The notes under the pieces: generated by a model
Told to the model about the DNA's origin: nothing
What the model saw: the letters and a program-made list of their open reading frames with translations, nothing else
The model's database searches: none
In this document: positions 1 through 11,587 of the stretch, piece after piece
Layout of the letters: each line of letters starts with the position of its first letter
Position numbering within the stretch: position 1 is the stretch's first letter
Source of the DNA: Stomoxys calcitrans
Lineage: Eukaryota; Arthropoda; Insecta; Diptera; Muscidae
DNA length: 64,000 bases
Assembly (NCBI RefSeq): GCF_963082655.1
Contig: NC_081556.1
Coordinates: 72,215,227 to 72,279,226, forward strand
Direction of reading: 5' to 3'
Made by a program: the position numbers and the translations under genes

Positions 1-2332
1 CCACTCTTACTTTAGTAGATGCACTTTCCGGCCTAACCACCGCATGATGTGGCAAATAAAACGAACAATACTGATTGTTTTTGTAGATTTCAGTTGATGG
101 TGCGGGGTCCATATGGCCTAGTTTTAGGTACTCCTCTAAAACTCTTGTGTATTCCGAAGCTAGTTCAGGAGAACTTTTCAATGTTTTTTCCATTCTGAGA
201 TACTGTCCCATAGCAGCACGCCGTGAAGATCCTAGAAACATTTCAGCGTCAAGATTCTGTCGAAAGGGCAACCTGACTACGTACTTCCCATCCGCCAAAC
301 GACTTGTGGTCTTTTTGTAATATTCCTCACACCAAGCATCGTCTTCTGACACACTTCTTGCAACAGGAACTTCCTCCAACTCCCAAAACTTTCGAATATC
401 CTCATTAAGTGAGTCATTAGACGTCACCCACGAAGCCAAAGTAGTAACAGTGCGAGTTGTTGGCGGTCCGCTGATTAGCCAGCCGAATTCCGTCTCCTGA
501 GCCAAGAGTCCACCAGAAACGTTTTTTCGGATACCAGATCGAATAATTGAAGGTAATACGTCGCTTCCCAAGAGCATATCTATCTGCCCCGGTTTGGAAA
601 AGTTCGGATCTGCCAATTCAAGGCAATTCAAGCTTGACCAGTCCGAAATTTGAGTGGGAATTCCAGGCATCAATTGATTAAGGCTCGAAACAACTATGGC
701 CGAAGCTTGAAGCCTATAGTCCGACCTACGAGACTTCAAAGTAATGACACAAACTTTGGAGGAGTTTTCGAGAACAGCTCCCCCTAGGCCGGAAATCCTC
801 GTGAAGGATTTCTTCGTTGGTATAGACAGTCTGTTTATTATTCTGTTAGATATAAACGACTCCTGAGATCCCTGATCTATGAAGACCCGAATGGTAAACA
901 ATATACCCAAGTGCTCAATGTCAACTAATGCCGTGGGCAAGACAGTTGACTCTCCTGAATCTGAAAAGTATAATTGGACATTGGAAGTTGGACATGTTGT
1001 GGAATTTGCGGCAGCAGACGTAGAAGGCTCTTCTTCATAGTCGGCTTCAAGATGATAGGTCTCAGTCTGATAATGAGATTCCCGTTGATTATTCACAGTT
1101 CCAGGCTTTGAGGGTCTAAGATTGTCATCATGGTTTCCAGAATTACACGACTCCGGGTGCAGCATTGTGTGATGTTTCTGTTGGCATTTCTGGCATACAT
1201 GTTCACTTTGACATTTCTGGTCAAAGTGTCCGTAAGAGAGACAATTTCGGCATATCTTATTATCAGTTACGAATCTCAGTTTCTCCTTGAGTGGCCATGA
1301 TTTAAATTTAGTACATTGTCGCAAAGTGTGATTCAGACGACAGACCTTACAGGGACGGAAGTATGAATCAGATTTAGTATGGAAATTTTGGGCCTTGTTA
1401 GACGATGAAGAATCCCTTGAAGGCCTCCTCATGTCTGAAATTGATTCCAGCATACTCAAGCGCTTTGATATGAAATCGTCTAACTGGGACCAACTTGGCA
1501 TCTGTCTATGATCATGGATCGAGTTTTCCCAAGCTGTAAGGGTTTCCTCCGGCAGTTTGGAAGAGACCCAATAAACCAGGAAAGGATCCCACGTTATTAT
1601 AGAAATATTGTATGTCCTTAAGACCGCGAGACAGTTATTTACTATGTACAGGAGATTCCTTAATCCTTTCCCCTTTTCCGACGTGACAGGGTCAGTCTCA
1701 AATATCTTTCTCAGTTGATGGTTTATGAGAATGCGGCGATTCTCATACCTCTGACGCAGAGCCTCCCAGGCTAAATTGAAGTTATCATCAGTGAGAGCGA
1801 ACTGTTTTACAATCTGGTTCGCTTCACCTCGTGTTTTAGCCCTTAGGTGAAACAGTCTTTGGGCTGGAGATAGCTTAGGATGTTTCGTGTAGATGGCCGT
1901 AAACATGTCCCTAAAGCTGGGCCATTTATCATAACCTCCACTGAAAAATTCAGTATCACATGGAGGGACTTTTAAAGCGTAACCACCTTCCTCTGTCACT
2001 TTCATGCTGGGCTCATCCTTTGAAGTAGTCTTCTCAAGCTTTTGTCTTTCAATATGCATAAGATCAAGAATAGATGCTTTACAGTTCTTGTAAGATTTAC
2101 AAGATTCTGAAAACTTTGCATGGATTGATGAACGTACTGCCTGGGTACAACCCGGGTCTTCGGATGTCATCTCGGTCTCATATATCTGGACCAGTTGGCG
2201 CCACCGACGTTCCAAATCATCAAGCTCGACTTGGAGACCTGAGAATGAATGGTCCTCAATTGGCATGTCGGAAAAATTGGCACAAAGGGTGACCACCTGG
2301 TCCGAAAAGAATATAAATTTCTGAGAAGCCAT
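1..2332 (-). CDS. BEL/Pao LTR retrotransposon Gag-Pol polyprotein, 5' part (runs off the window)
   Basis: Reading the minus strand from ATG at 2332 gives one frame with no stop to base 1 (about 777 codons); the rest of pol lies beyond the edge. In order I see a BEL-type Gag region (about residues 30-330; W-P-S-F-R-D-M-F near 130), Cys/His knuckles at about 328-395 (CKVC near 328, CRNC near 360, CQKC near 380), a retropepsin-like domain with the BEL-style D-Q-G-S motif near 487 and LLGSDVLP near 586, and the start of a Pao-type reverse transcriptase near 755 (FYLPHHAV). Gag, protease and RT in one uninterrupted frame is the BEL/Pao arrangement. It makes the capsid and replication enzymes of a self-copying element in the cytoplasm. 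The frame is also open upstream of this ATG, so the true start could differ. An intact frame suggests a fairly young copy. Confidence 0.9.
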   Translation of the reverse strand, partial: MASQKFIFFSDQVVTLCANFSDMPIEDHSFSGLQVELDDLERRWRQLVQIYETEMTSEDPGCTQAVRSSIHAKFSESCKSYKNCKASILDLMHIERQKLEKTTSKDEPSMKVTEEGGYALKVPPCDTEFFSGGYDKWPSFRDMFTAIYTKHPKLSPAQRLFHLRAKTRGEANQIVKQFALTDDNFNLAWEALRQRYENRRILINHQLRKIFETDPVTSEKGKGLRNLLYIVNNCLAVLRTYNISIITWDPFLVYWVSSKLPEETLTAWENSIHDHRQMPSWSQLDDFISKRLSMLESISDMRRPSRDSSSSNKAQNFHTKSDSYFRPCKVCRLNHTLRQCTKFKSWPLKEKLRFVTDNKICRNCLSYGHFDQKCQSEHVCQKCQQKHHTMLHPESCNSGNHDDNLRPSKPGTVNNQRESHYQTETYHLEADYEEEPSTSAAANSTTCPTSNVQLYFSDSGESTVLPTALVDIEHLGILFTIRVFIDQGSQESFISNRIINRLSIPTKKSFTRISGLGGAVLENSSKVCVITLKSRRSDYRLQASAIVVSSLNQLMPGIPTQISDWSSLNCLELADPNFSKPGQIDMLLGSDVLPSIIRSGIRKNVSGGLLAQETEFGWLISGPPTTRTVTTLASWVTSNDSLNEDIRKFWELEEVPVARSVSEDDAWCEEYYKKTTSRLADGKYVVRLPFRQNLDAEMFLGSSRRAAMGQYLRMEKTLKSSPELASEYTRVLEEYLKLGHMDPAPSTEIYKNNQYCSFYLPHHAVVRPESASTKVRV

Positions 2333-2412
2333 TCCGTAGCTTTGCAAGTTCCAACTGATACAAATTGAAAATAATTCAGAGAATTCCCCGAGATGTTCCG
2401 TTTCAAACAATC

Positions 2413-3108
2413 TGCGTACGTACGTTCAAATTCCTAACGAAATAAAAGAGTGGTGAAGGCTGCTTCAATTATGGAGATATAACCCGAATCTTCGGCTCAG
2501 TACAAAATGAGAGGCTCAGTCTACTTAGCCCTTGTACTCGCTCCAGCAAACCAGACCCAAGACCAAACAAAATCTTCTGAAGAATATCCCTAAATACAGC
2601 GGACAAAGAAAGGCAAAGGATATCGTTATACCACACAGTTTGTTTCAAAGTTTCCTTTCAATACACGGGAATTCACGAATATTAGTAATCCAATTTTGTT
2701 CAAATCTGCATATATGTAAATAAGTATGTGTATATATAAGTGATCTTAATCACTTCGCTTTATGTGGTCTATATGGTTTTGTCGTCCTTATGGAACCAAA
2801 TACAAATTCAAGGTCCTTATCCGATGTCCAAGTTTATCATTAAAAAATACGGCGAAATAAAATGTCCTTCCCTTTTCAATATCTCACAAATTCATTTCAA
2901 TATCTTAATTCCGGAACGTAAAAATCGAATTTTGAAATATGATAATTTTAAGTTATAAACACAGTAATTATACCTTTTATATGCCTATTGCGGCTAAAAA
3001 TTCATAATCGTAAATAATCGATACTGGAGTGATTATATCAAGAAATAATATCCAATTCAGTTAATATATATTTATTCAGTCAATATATATTTGTATGTAT
3101 GTATCACA
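2413..3108 (-). repeat. Candidate 5' LTR of the BEL/Pao element
   Basis: This stretch lies directly 5' of the BEL/Pao Gag start. It begins TG and ends CA on the + strand, as an LTR would in either orientation, and holds a TATATATA box near 2732-2740 (minus strand) followed by a GC-richer stretch near 2480-2560, as in an LTR promoter and leader. The partner LTR is outside the window, so neither boundary can be checked by comparison, and no clear primer binding site was recognised. The limits are guesses. Confidence 0.3.
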
Positions 3109-5028
3109 GAATATGTATCAGTAGAAAATGTATTAAAGTAGCGTTCTTCTAGACGTTCAAGCGTGTTTCTACCAGCGCTTTTTATCAGGAATTTCTTACA
3201 CAAAAGTGTACTGGAATTTGTCTAATCGACAAATTTATTTGAAAACCCAATTTTTTCTTCCAATCATTAATACAGCAATGCAAATCTAGTTAGGTTTGGG
3301 CCTATTTCTCGAGATTTATACCAACAATTTTCCTAACTGTTATAAACCTGCATGAGGAAAATATTTAACAGATACAGTTTATTGTCCGAATATTATGGGA
3401 TCGGCTTCTACATGCAATTTTCCTTATTTAAGCAACTTTTTTGCGCAATTAAAAAAAAACGAAAAACAAGTAAGCTCTACTTGCCATGTGTTATCTCTAT
3501 ATTATTACATTCACACTCACCAAGCTCTCTTCATATGCTGCTCACCCCACAGTCAACTTTGTCCACACTTTATGCCAATGCCTTACGCCGTTACGCCAAA
3601 TTCCAAATCTTCATGCGGTTTTTATCGTTTTCTCGTAATCCAATATTTTTTTTTTAACACAATTAATTTCTTGCCTTCTCTGCTCTTTTTAATATTTTTA
3701 ATCTTTTCCTTATTTTCTTTGCTAATAAGGTATATTTGGGCTAAAATGTAAAAAATAGCTTTTTTCTCACTATTATAACGTTTCGTGTTAATCAATTCAT
3801 CACCAATTTAATACACCATATTTTGCACATATTTCTATTAAATATCAACAAATTTTCATATTCTATTATCCAATTCTCCTTTCTTTTTTCTTTTTTAGTT
3901 TCGGTCACCTTCGATTTTAAATTCTGTACCGTTTGTTATTGTTAGGCTCCTTTACAAATTTATAACTATCCCATCCATCTTCATTTTATCACTTCACAAC
4001 TAGAATGAAGGGCCGGCAATCACTTGACATTTGTCTAACCAGTTTTTGCTTCTATCGAAATTTGGCGAGTAGGTGATGGAAAGTTCAGGTGGTATTGGTG
4101 AGCTTGCGAGAAAATCGAAAAAATTAACAACAATGAAGAGAGTAATCAAATCGATCTCTGAGTTAATGGACAGAGCAGTAAAGAGTTCTTTAATTGCGTA
4201 GGTGGACATGCACTGCTGCCGTTGCAGAGCCTAGAGAGCAATGGCGTCGTCGTCGGCGTGATATTGACTTCTCTTCTGATAATTGAATTGGTGTTTCTCT
4301 TAGAGCTGACTGGCCGCTGTTGAATCGGTTGGGGTTCAAAGAGGGCGAATGTAAATATTACAGAGCATGATATACGTGAATGTGCATTTATGATAGCTAT
4401 GCGTCCCTCTTTAAATAGGTAGTGTTGCCTTTGGTATGAAGAGAACGCGGTCTGAATTTTGCAATGAAAAGAGATTGGGAATCTATTTTCATTACCGTTG
4501 CTGCTTCTTGCCCAAGCAATGGTGCGCCATGTAAATCAAGAGTTCAATATGAAATTACACCATATAAAGAATTAGAAACCTAAATCGCTCTTAAAGTGGG
4601 TATCTAATTTGTGTTCCACAAACAAGAATTGGTGCAATGAACAATAAAGCAAGAGGAAGATATTTCGTACCTTGCCCTTTCCCCTTCTTCACATCAATGT
4701 TTGAGGTTATCTTCGTAGTCATACAAACGACAATTTCATGCTCGTGGAGCACTTTATTTCAAGTCGTTTTAGGGTAAGAGAAATAAATGCGCTTTCGTGA
4801 AAAGCTATTTTTAATACAAATTTGGTAATCTGCGGACTAAATGCGAGCCAGAAGGTGAAAATGCTGGGTAAGTGCGAAATTTCTATTACTTCAGAAATTC
4901 AGTTATGGCAAAATTTTCAAAAAAAAAGACAATATTTTTTCAGGTTTTCCTTCTTGAAATTTGAAACCTTTGTATAAACACAACCCTATCCGTTCACACA
5001 TCAATAAACCTTACATACCTTTTATCCA
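3109..5028. other. AT-rich stretch, no gene recognised
   Basis: About 1.9 kb with only short frames (up to 118 codons) in A/T-rich low-complexity DNA, none with recognisable motifs. A GC-richer patch at about 4190-4440 contains TATTTAAA on the minus strand near 4415-4422, which could be a promoter or an old LTR fragment, but no partner copy is present to test this. Confidence 0.5.
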
Positions 5029-5250
5029 TTATATATTGATAGATGTTGCGGGAAAAGTAAAGGTTAAGCGGTGGACGTGATCCAAATATATCTTCTTGCG
5101 ATTGATTCGTTTACGGTTCGAAGGACCATGTACAAATCCGAGAGTGGATTCTGTAATGGACTGTATATCTTTAAGTGTTTGACTCCCAGAAAAGTATTTC
5201 CAAATAGTAGATCCGTATTCAAATAGAAATAGAAACAAAAAATGAAACAA
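5029..5250 (-). pseudogene. Non-LTR retrotransposon (LINE) fragment, region after the reverse transcriptase
   Basis: The 73-codon minus-strand frame starts with hydrophobic residues followed by FEYGSTIW and, about 15 residues later, DIQSITESTLGFVHG. A (L/F)EYGS.(I/V)W block followed by I..IQ....F is the usual pattern just downstream of the RT domain in jockey/R1-type LINE ORF2 proteins. Nothing flanking extends it, so this is a short relic of ORF2, not a gene. The family assignment is inferred from the motif only. Confidence 0.5.
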
Positions 5251-5868
5251 AGGTACAGGTTCAGTTTGATGTGTTTGAACAGTTTTATTAGAGATTACTC
5301 CTTACCGCCTCCTGTCAATGATGCTGCACAAGTGAGTTCTATGAGGCTAAGTCAGCATAAAGCTGGGTTCATAATAGTTAATTTCAGCTATTAGGTGAAA
5401 GTTGGAGTGAGACAAATAGGCTTATAGTACTAAATGAAAGCTTTTATCTGCGCTGCAGGCTAAAGCAATGAGTTGCCATATTCTAGCATTAATCATACAA
5501 ATATGTAGGGGAAATTCAATACAGTATAATAATTCATTTGACTTCATTTAAATTCATTTAAGATAATAATGGTGTTGAACTGGTTTCAACACCACAGTTG
5601 TTGTCATACCAAAAGGATATGTGCAAAATTTCAGCCAAATGGGATGAAAATTGCGCCCCCTAAAAGCTCAAGAAGCCAAGATCCATGATCGGTTTATATG
5701 GCAGCTTTATCAAAACATGGACCGATTTGGCCCATTTACAGTCCCAACCAACCTTAGAAGTATTTGTGAAACATTTCAAGTGTCTAAATTTACTCCTTCG
5801 AAAGTTAGCGTGCATTCGACTGGCAGACGGACGGACACGGCTAGATCGACTTAAAATGTCATGACGAT

Positions 5869-7258
5869 CAAAACAAGTAAAAAGGCGTTCGGCTCGGCCG
5901 AACTTTGGATACCCACCACCTCGGGTATATATGTAAACCACCTTTTCTTCAAAATCCAGTGAAAAATACATACCTTATGCCCCATAGCAGCTAAATCGAA
6001 ATATGTTCCGATTTGGACCCAATACTAATAAGTACAAGTCATTGTTCAATTATGTGTAACAAAATATTGGTCTTTTTAGTAGCTTTATCTAAAAATAAAA
6101 CGATCTGAACCATATACGACACGGATATCGAAAAGCCTAACATAAGTCACTGTGTCAAATTTCAGTGAAATCGGATTATAAATGCGCCTTTTATGGGGCC
6201 AAGACTTTAAATCAAGATATCGGTCTATATGGCAGCTATATCCAAATCTGGACCGACTTGGGCCAAGTTGCAGAACAATTTCGAAGAGCCTAACAACACA
6301 ACATATTTCGGCGACATCGGACAACAAATGTACCTTTAGGGGCCCAAGACTTTAAATCGAGATATGGGTCTATATGGCAGCTATATCCAAATCTAGACCG
6401 ATTTGGGACAAGATGCAGAATATTTTCGAATAGCCTAACACAACTCACTGTCCCAGATTTCGGCGATATCGGACAATAATGCACGTTTAATGGGCCCAAA
6501 ATCTTAAATCGAGAGATCGGTCTATATGGCAGCTATATCCAAATCTGGACCGATCTCTGCCATATTGCAGAAGTATGTCGAGAGGCTTAACTTAACTCAT
6601 TGCCCCAAATTTCGGCGACATTGGACTATAAATGTGCCCCTTTTATGGGCCTAAGACCCTAAACCGGCGGATCGGTCAATATGGCAGCTACATCCAAAGC
6701 TGGTGCGATCTGGGTCAAATTGAAGAAGGATGTTGAAGGGCCTAACACAACTCACTGTCCCAAATTTCGGCGACATCGGATAATAAATGTGCCTAAGACC
6801 CTAAATCGGAGGATCGGTCAATATAGCAGCTATATCCAAAGCTGGACCGATCTGGGACAAATTGAAGAAGGATGTCGAAGGGCCTAACACAACTCAATGT
6901 CCCAAATTTCAGCAAAATCGGATAATAAATTTGGCTTTTATGGGCCTAAGACCCCAAATCGGTGGATCGGTCTATATGGCAGCAATATCAAGATAAAGTC
7001 CGATATAGCCCATCTTCGAACTTAACCTGCTTATGGAAAAAAAAGAATCTGTGCAAGATTTCAGCTCAATATCTCTATTTTTAAGGACTGTAGCGTGATT
7101 TCGCCATACAGACGGACGGACATGGCTAGATTGTCTTAGATTTGTACGCTGATCAAGAATATATATATACTTTATAGGGTCGGAAATGGATATTTTGATG
7201 TGTTTCAAACGGAATGACAAAATGAATACACCCCCATCCTTTGGTGGTGGGTAAAAAA
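5869..7258 (+). repeat. Muscoid dispersed repeat (inner copy) inserted into the outer copy
   Basis: It starts near 'acaagtaaaaaggcgttcggc' with a CGGCTCGGCCGAA dyad and 'ggatacccaccacctcggg', and ends 'atcctttggtggtgggta', so the ends carry an inverted TACCCACCACC/GGTGGTGGGTA pair. Near the right end come a short GACGGACGGACA tract and 'atatatatactttatagggtcgg'. The core is a tandem array (listed separately). No ORF is credible: frames of up to 103 codons come from the tandem units. Confidence 0.75.
6180..7010 (+). repeat. Tandem array, about 6 units of about 150 bases
   Basis: The block '(t/a)atatggcagctatatccaaa' recurs at about 6226, 6371, 6523, 6679, 6820 and 6973, a spacing of 142-155 bases. 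Each unit continues with 'ctggaccgat(c/t)tggg', a 'taacacaactcactgtcccaaatttcggcgacatcgg' segment (with variants) and 'tgggcctaagaccctaaatcgg'. Divergence between units is moderate, so the array is not new. Confidence 0.9.
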
Positions 7259-7360
7259 ATATATTCACACTTTAGGTCTTAGAAGAATATTTCGAGATGT
7301 CATACACGGAATGACGAAATTAGTATACACTCATCCTATGGTGGAGGGTATATAAACTAA

Positions 7361-9935
7361 ACTTTTAAAGGCGCACCTATTTCAAGTCTATTATTTGTTT
7401 TTATCTCAGGTACACTGTTATCTTGTCCGAAAGTAAATAACAACGAAATTTTTAGCCTCATTTCAGATTTTTGTCTTCAATGACAAGATGTTAAGTTAAG
7501 GATCTATCAACATACCATTTAAAATAAAAATCCTTAATATCAAGGAAAATATATTTCATCAAAGGAAATGTTTCCTTGAAAAGTTAGAAAATTGATAATC
7601 TTTAAGTTAAGTTTGCTTATCATTGGCTCGAATCTTTAAAATAAAGACAACCTTTTTGTTCAGTCTGCGATAAATCAAAAATTGCACTCATTCTGCAACT
7701 TGCTCTCTTCAAAATGCTGTTCTAACGGGTCATTAATAACTTAAATTCAAATTATTTAAATTTTTCGTTTTTTTTTTTTTTTGCTTTACATTAAACATTC
7801 CTAATCACATATAATTGAACTTGAAATGGGCAACTTGCAAAGAACTTTTCGTTCCGACGGTGATTTTATCAACAAGGCCTCCGGACAAAACTTTCTTCAA
7901 CTTAGTTTGGCAAGCCAATGAGTCATTGCAAGACACACAACAAACCTTTAGGAAAACTGACTTAAATATAAAATTTAGTTGCTATTAAGTGACTTAAATT
8001 TTTATCGAGAGATTGTCATATACCAATCATTGGTTATTGTGCCACAGAGTTCGTATTTAACGGTGACCCTTTCTTTCACTTTGGCCGTATTATCTCGATT
8101 TTTTTGCACGGCAACAAAACTTTATTCACTTGGGAATATTTTCAATCACATGAGTGAATTTTTCCGTCAGATTTGTCTTTATTTTGAAAAACTTCTTTGT
8201 TATCAGCTCGTATTCTTACACTGAGCGAGACTCCATCTATGATGGATGGATGAAGAATGGCTGTTAAATTTGGTAAATTATATTATAAACTTTCTGAGGC
8301 CATCGACGTTCCGATTTAGGGTCGAGCTCCGAATATCCGTTTCGACTGAACACCACAAAAATCCGCAATGAACTGACTTCAGTTCGGCCAGAGTGTCTGA
8401 AATGCAGCACTTTCGCTGTCGAGACGTGAGCAAAGGAGTTATGGGCTGGCTATCTCTCGTGGATAAGCCAGGACATGCGCTTGCCAACGATGCGCTCCCT
8501 CGCTCTCCTCCACGGAGGATATAAACAAAAGCAACAATGTGTTCCCTTTGTTTGGTGGCGTTTTCTGAAATGTGTGCCAATGTTAACCAATGTTGTTATT
8601 TCTTTCCTTTCATCTGCCGCCACCCCAACGTGGGCTTTGGACAATAAAAGGGAAAGGTGAAAAGTGCATTTCCGAACAGGTATCCTTGAGACACGAATGT
8701 GGCTCTCAGTGTGCGCGTACGAGTGTGTGCGTGTCTCACAATTAGAATAGACGGAAGTTCTCATTTCCGTTTGCACCCATTTCGCGTGCGGAAGAAGCCA
8801 AAGTGAAAAGTAATCTATGTTAATGCCTTTGCCATATCAGCGATGTCCTTAATTCCGTTATGTGTGTTTCTGTGCATGTGTGAAACCTTCCTTTGCACAA
8901 CCACTCAAACAGCACCGCATGGTTTGCCAAAAAGCACGTGCAAGCGCTTCGCTCTCTTTTCTTTTCCCAAATCTCTTGGTGTTCGTGTTGGTATTTTGTG
9001 TGTCTGTGAGAAGACGGAAATTGTTGATATTTCACATTTGTTTTTCTTTTTTCCTTTCGGAGACCAAGAGCATCAGAAGCAACAACAACAACAACGACAA
9101 GAATTAAACAAAAAAAATCCATGACCTATAACAACCGGAAAATTTTTTGTGGCCAGCATTTAAGTTTTAAATAAAATTCTTTTCATGCAAGTCTTACATT
9201 TTCACGCTTTCGGTTGGCAAACTGGGTTAGATGGGGATTCAGGCATTACATTGTTGCTCAGGTTCAAGTAAAAAATGGAAAGTGAAAGTGCCAGCGAAAG
9301 TATATTTCTAGCCATGGCACACAACTGCATTATCTACATTGTTTGTATGGAATATACAGCCATATATCCTTGTCGGCCTTTTGCATCGATGACGTCATAG
9401 ATGGGTGCCCAAAGAATGAACAACGACCAAATGTACAGCGTGCAAAAACAAGGCCAACAGCAGTGTCAGCACAGCGTGCATCAAACCAACCAACTCTGCA
9501 AGGATATGAAAAAGTTGCTTCCCATAATTTCCAATTAGTTGTGTTTAACTCACACAGAGCCACACACACACACACACACACACAATATCCTCAATTTCAT
9601 TTACGCATGCACACATGGGGCTGTAATTAAAACAGGAACTGCAAGAGAAAAAAACAAAATCACATGAAATTCTCCCCAGTAGTACTCGTCAGTGGAAACG
9701 AGCATTCAAACGTGTGGCAAATATGTTCAGCCTGTGCAAGGGCACCTTAATGAAGGCATATTATCCCATTGACACTCTCACCTTGTCTAATTGTACTTCG
9801 GTGCACAGTGGTGCACAACAGATCTTGTTCTACGTGACAAGTTTGCCGCTTAACTGCTTTGATGAAATATTACGCCTTATTGAAACTTGGCGGAATGAAC
9901 ACATTTTTGGTATTACCCAAAGCATGTATTCGGTT
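7361..9935. other. Mostly unique DNA, no gene recognised; simple repeats
   Basis: No frame has recognisable domains. Overlapping frames of 80-108 codons on both strands at 8278-9124 lie in GC-richer DNA and show no motif. A (CA)12 microsatellite lies at about 9561-9584, a CAA-rich run near 9080-9095 and a poly-T run near 7770. A 'ggatataaacaaaagc' stretch at 8517 could be a TATA box, but no transcript can be supported. Confidence 0.5.
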
Positions 9936-10192
9936 TTTATACCCACCACCAAAGGATAGGGGTGTACTAGTCTAGTGATTCTATTTATAACACTTCGAAA
10001 TATTCGTCTAAGACCCCGTAGAGTATATATATTCTTGATCGTCTTGACGTTCTGGATCAATATAGCCATGTCCATTCGTCCGTCTGTCAAAATCACGATA
10101 GCGGTTGAACGCGTAAAGCTAGCGGCTTGATACTTAATATTGGTGTAGGTCATTGGTGATTGCAAATGGGCCACATCGGTTCAGCTTTTGAG

Positions 10193-10750
10193 CTCCCATA
10201 TAAACCGATCTCCCGATTTGACTTCTTGAGCCTCTGGAAGCCGCAATGTTTGTCCGATTTGGCTGAAATTTTGCACGTAGCGTTCTGTTATAATTTCCAA
10301 TATTTGTGCCTAGTACGGTCCATATCGGTTTAAAACCTGATATAGCTCCCATATAAACCGATCTCCCGATTTCACTTCTTGAGCCCTTTCAAGCCGCAAT
10401 TTTTGTCCGATTTGGCCACGATTTGGCTGAAATTTAGCATGTAGTGTTCTGTTACGACTTCCAACAATTGTGTCTAGTACGGTTCTAATCGGTCCATAAC
10501 CTGATATAGCTTCCATATAAACCGGTCTCCCGATTTGACTTCTTGAGCCTCTGGAAGCCGCAATTTTTTTACGATTTGGCTGAAAATTTTCATGTACTGT
10601 TTTGTTATGAATCTCAAAAAATTGTGCCAAGTTCGGTCCAAATTCGTCTACAACATGATATAGCTCCCACATAAACCGATCTCCTGATTTGACTGCATGA
10701 GTTCCTACAAACCGCAAATTTGTCCGATTTGGCTGAAATTTTGCATGCGG
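10193..10750 (-). repeat. Tandem array, four units of about 155 bases
   Basis: The segment 'cccatataaaccgatctccc' (with variants) recurs at about 10193, 10348, 10511 and 10664 (spacing 153-163). It is followed each time by 'gatttgacttcttgagcc...aagccgcaat...ttgtccgatttggctgaaatttt'. The near multiple-of-three length creates a spurious 181-codon minus-strand frame (10310-10855). The unit is the relative, on the opposite strand, of the array at 6180-7010. Confidence 0.9.
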
Positions 10751-10852
10751 TGTCCTGTTACCACCATAGGAGCCCACCGTAGCGCAGAGGTAAGCATGTC
10801 CGCATATGATGCTGAACGCCTGGGTTCGAATCCTGGTGAGACCATCAGAAAA

Positions 10853-11587
10853 CAAGTAAAAGCGTGCTAAGTTCGGCCGGGCTGAATCTTATATACCCTC
10901 CACCATAGATCGCATTTGTCGAGTTCCTTTTCCCTGCTATTAGAGCATCATCAAGATATGGTCCGGTTCGGACCACAATTAGATTATATGTTGGAGACCT
11001 GTGTAAAATGTCACCCAATTCGAATAAGATTAGCGCCCTTTGGAGGCTCAAGAAGTAAAATAGAGAGATCGATTTGTATGAGAGCTGTATCAGGCTATAG
11101 ACCGATTCAGACCATAAAAAACACGTATGTTGTAATAGAGAGATCGATTTATATGAGAGCTGTATCAGGCTATAGACTGACTCAGACCATAAAAACCACG
11201 TATGTTGATGGTCATGAGAGGATACAAAATTTCAGGCAAATCAGATAATAATTGCGCCCTCTAGAGGCTCAAGAAGTCAAGACCCAAGATCGGTTTATAT
11301 TGCTGCTATATCAAAACATGGACCGATCTGACCCATTTACAATCCCAACCGACCTACACTAATTAGAAGTATTTGTGCAAAATTTCAAGCGGCTAGCTTT
11401 ACTCCTTCGAAAGTTAGCGTGTTTTCAACAGACAGACGGACGGACGGACGGACATTGCTAGATCGACATAAAATGTCACGACGATCAAGAATATATATGC
11501 TTTATGGGGTATCAGACGAATATTTCGAGTAGTTACAAACAGAATGGCGTAATTAGTACACCCCCATCCTATGGTGGAGGGTACAAA
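10853..11587 (+). repeat. Muscoid dispersed repeat (innermost layer, inside the SINE)
   Basis: It starts 'caagtaaaagcgtgctaagttcggccggg' with 'tataccctccaccatag' and ends 'cctatggtggagggtac', the same inverted-end design as the neighbouring copies. A (GGAC)n tract sits at about 11432-11453 and 'gaatatatatgctttatgggg' near 11489. It interrupts the A-run of the SINE. Confidence 0.85.
11059..11208 (+). repeat. 75-base tandem duplication
   Basis: Two adjacent copies (11059-11133 and 11134-11208) of 'aatagagagatcgattt(g/a)tatgagagctgtatcaggctatagac...' differ at only a few bases. This is a young local duplication within the innermost element. Confidence 0.85.

Larger units (their letters stand above)
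5570..7360 (+). repeat. Muscoid dispersed repeat (outer copy), split by a second copy
   Basis: The left half (5570-5868) carries a 'tatatggcagctttatcaaa...ggaccgat' block, a GACGGACGGACA tract and 'atgtcatgacgatcaa'. The right half (about 7259-7360) resumes with the expected continuation 'cactttaggtcttagaagaatatttcgag' and ends 'tatggtggagggtata'. Reading the halves together restores the order seen in other copies in the window (for example 11440-11587). No coding capacity was found. It is probably a non-autonomous transposon or a repeat mobilised by one; its class is unknown to me. Confidence 0.75.

Noticed and set aside
6180..7010. CRISPR-like regular spacing
   Set aside because: Units are about 150 bases and similar throughout, with no short repeat plus unique spacer pattern; the genome is eukaryotic.
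8278..9124. Overlapping 80-108 codon frames on both strands
   Set aside because: No homology-like motifs, no splice continuity, mutual overlap; more likely GC-richer non-coding DNA.
10780..10850. tRNA gene
   Set aside because: A and B boxes are present but the acceptor and anticodon stems do not close and the sequence continues into a SINE body found elsewhere.
10310..10855. 181-codon minus-strand frame
   Set aside because: It runs through a tandem array whose unit is near a multiple of three and then into a SINE head; the product is just the repeat translated.
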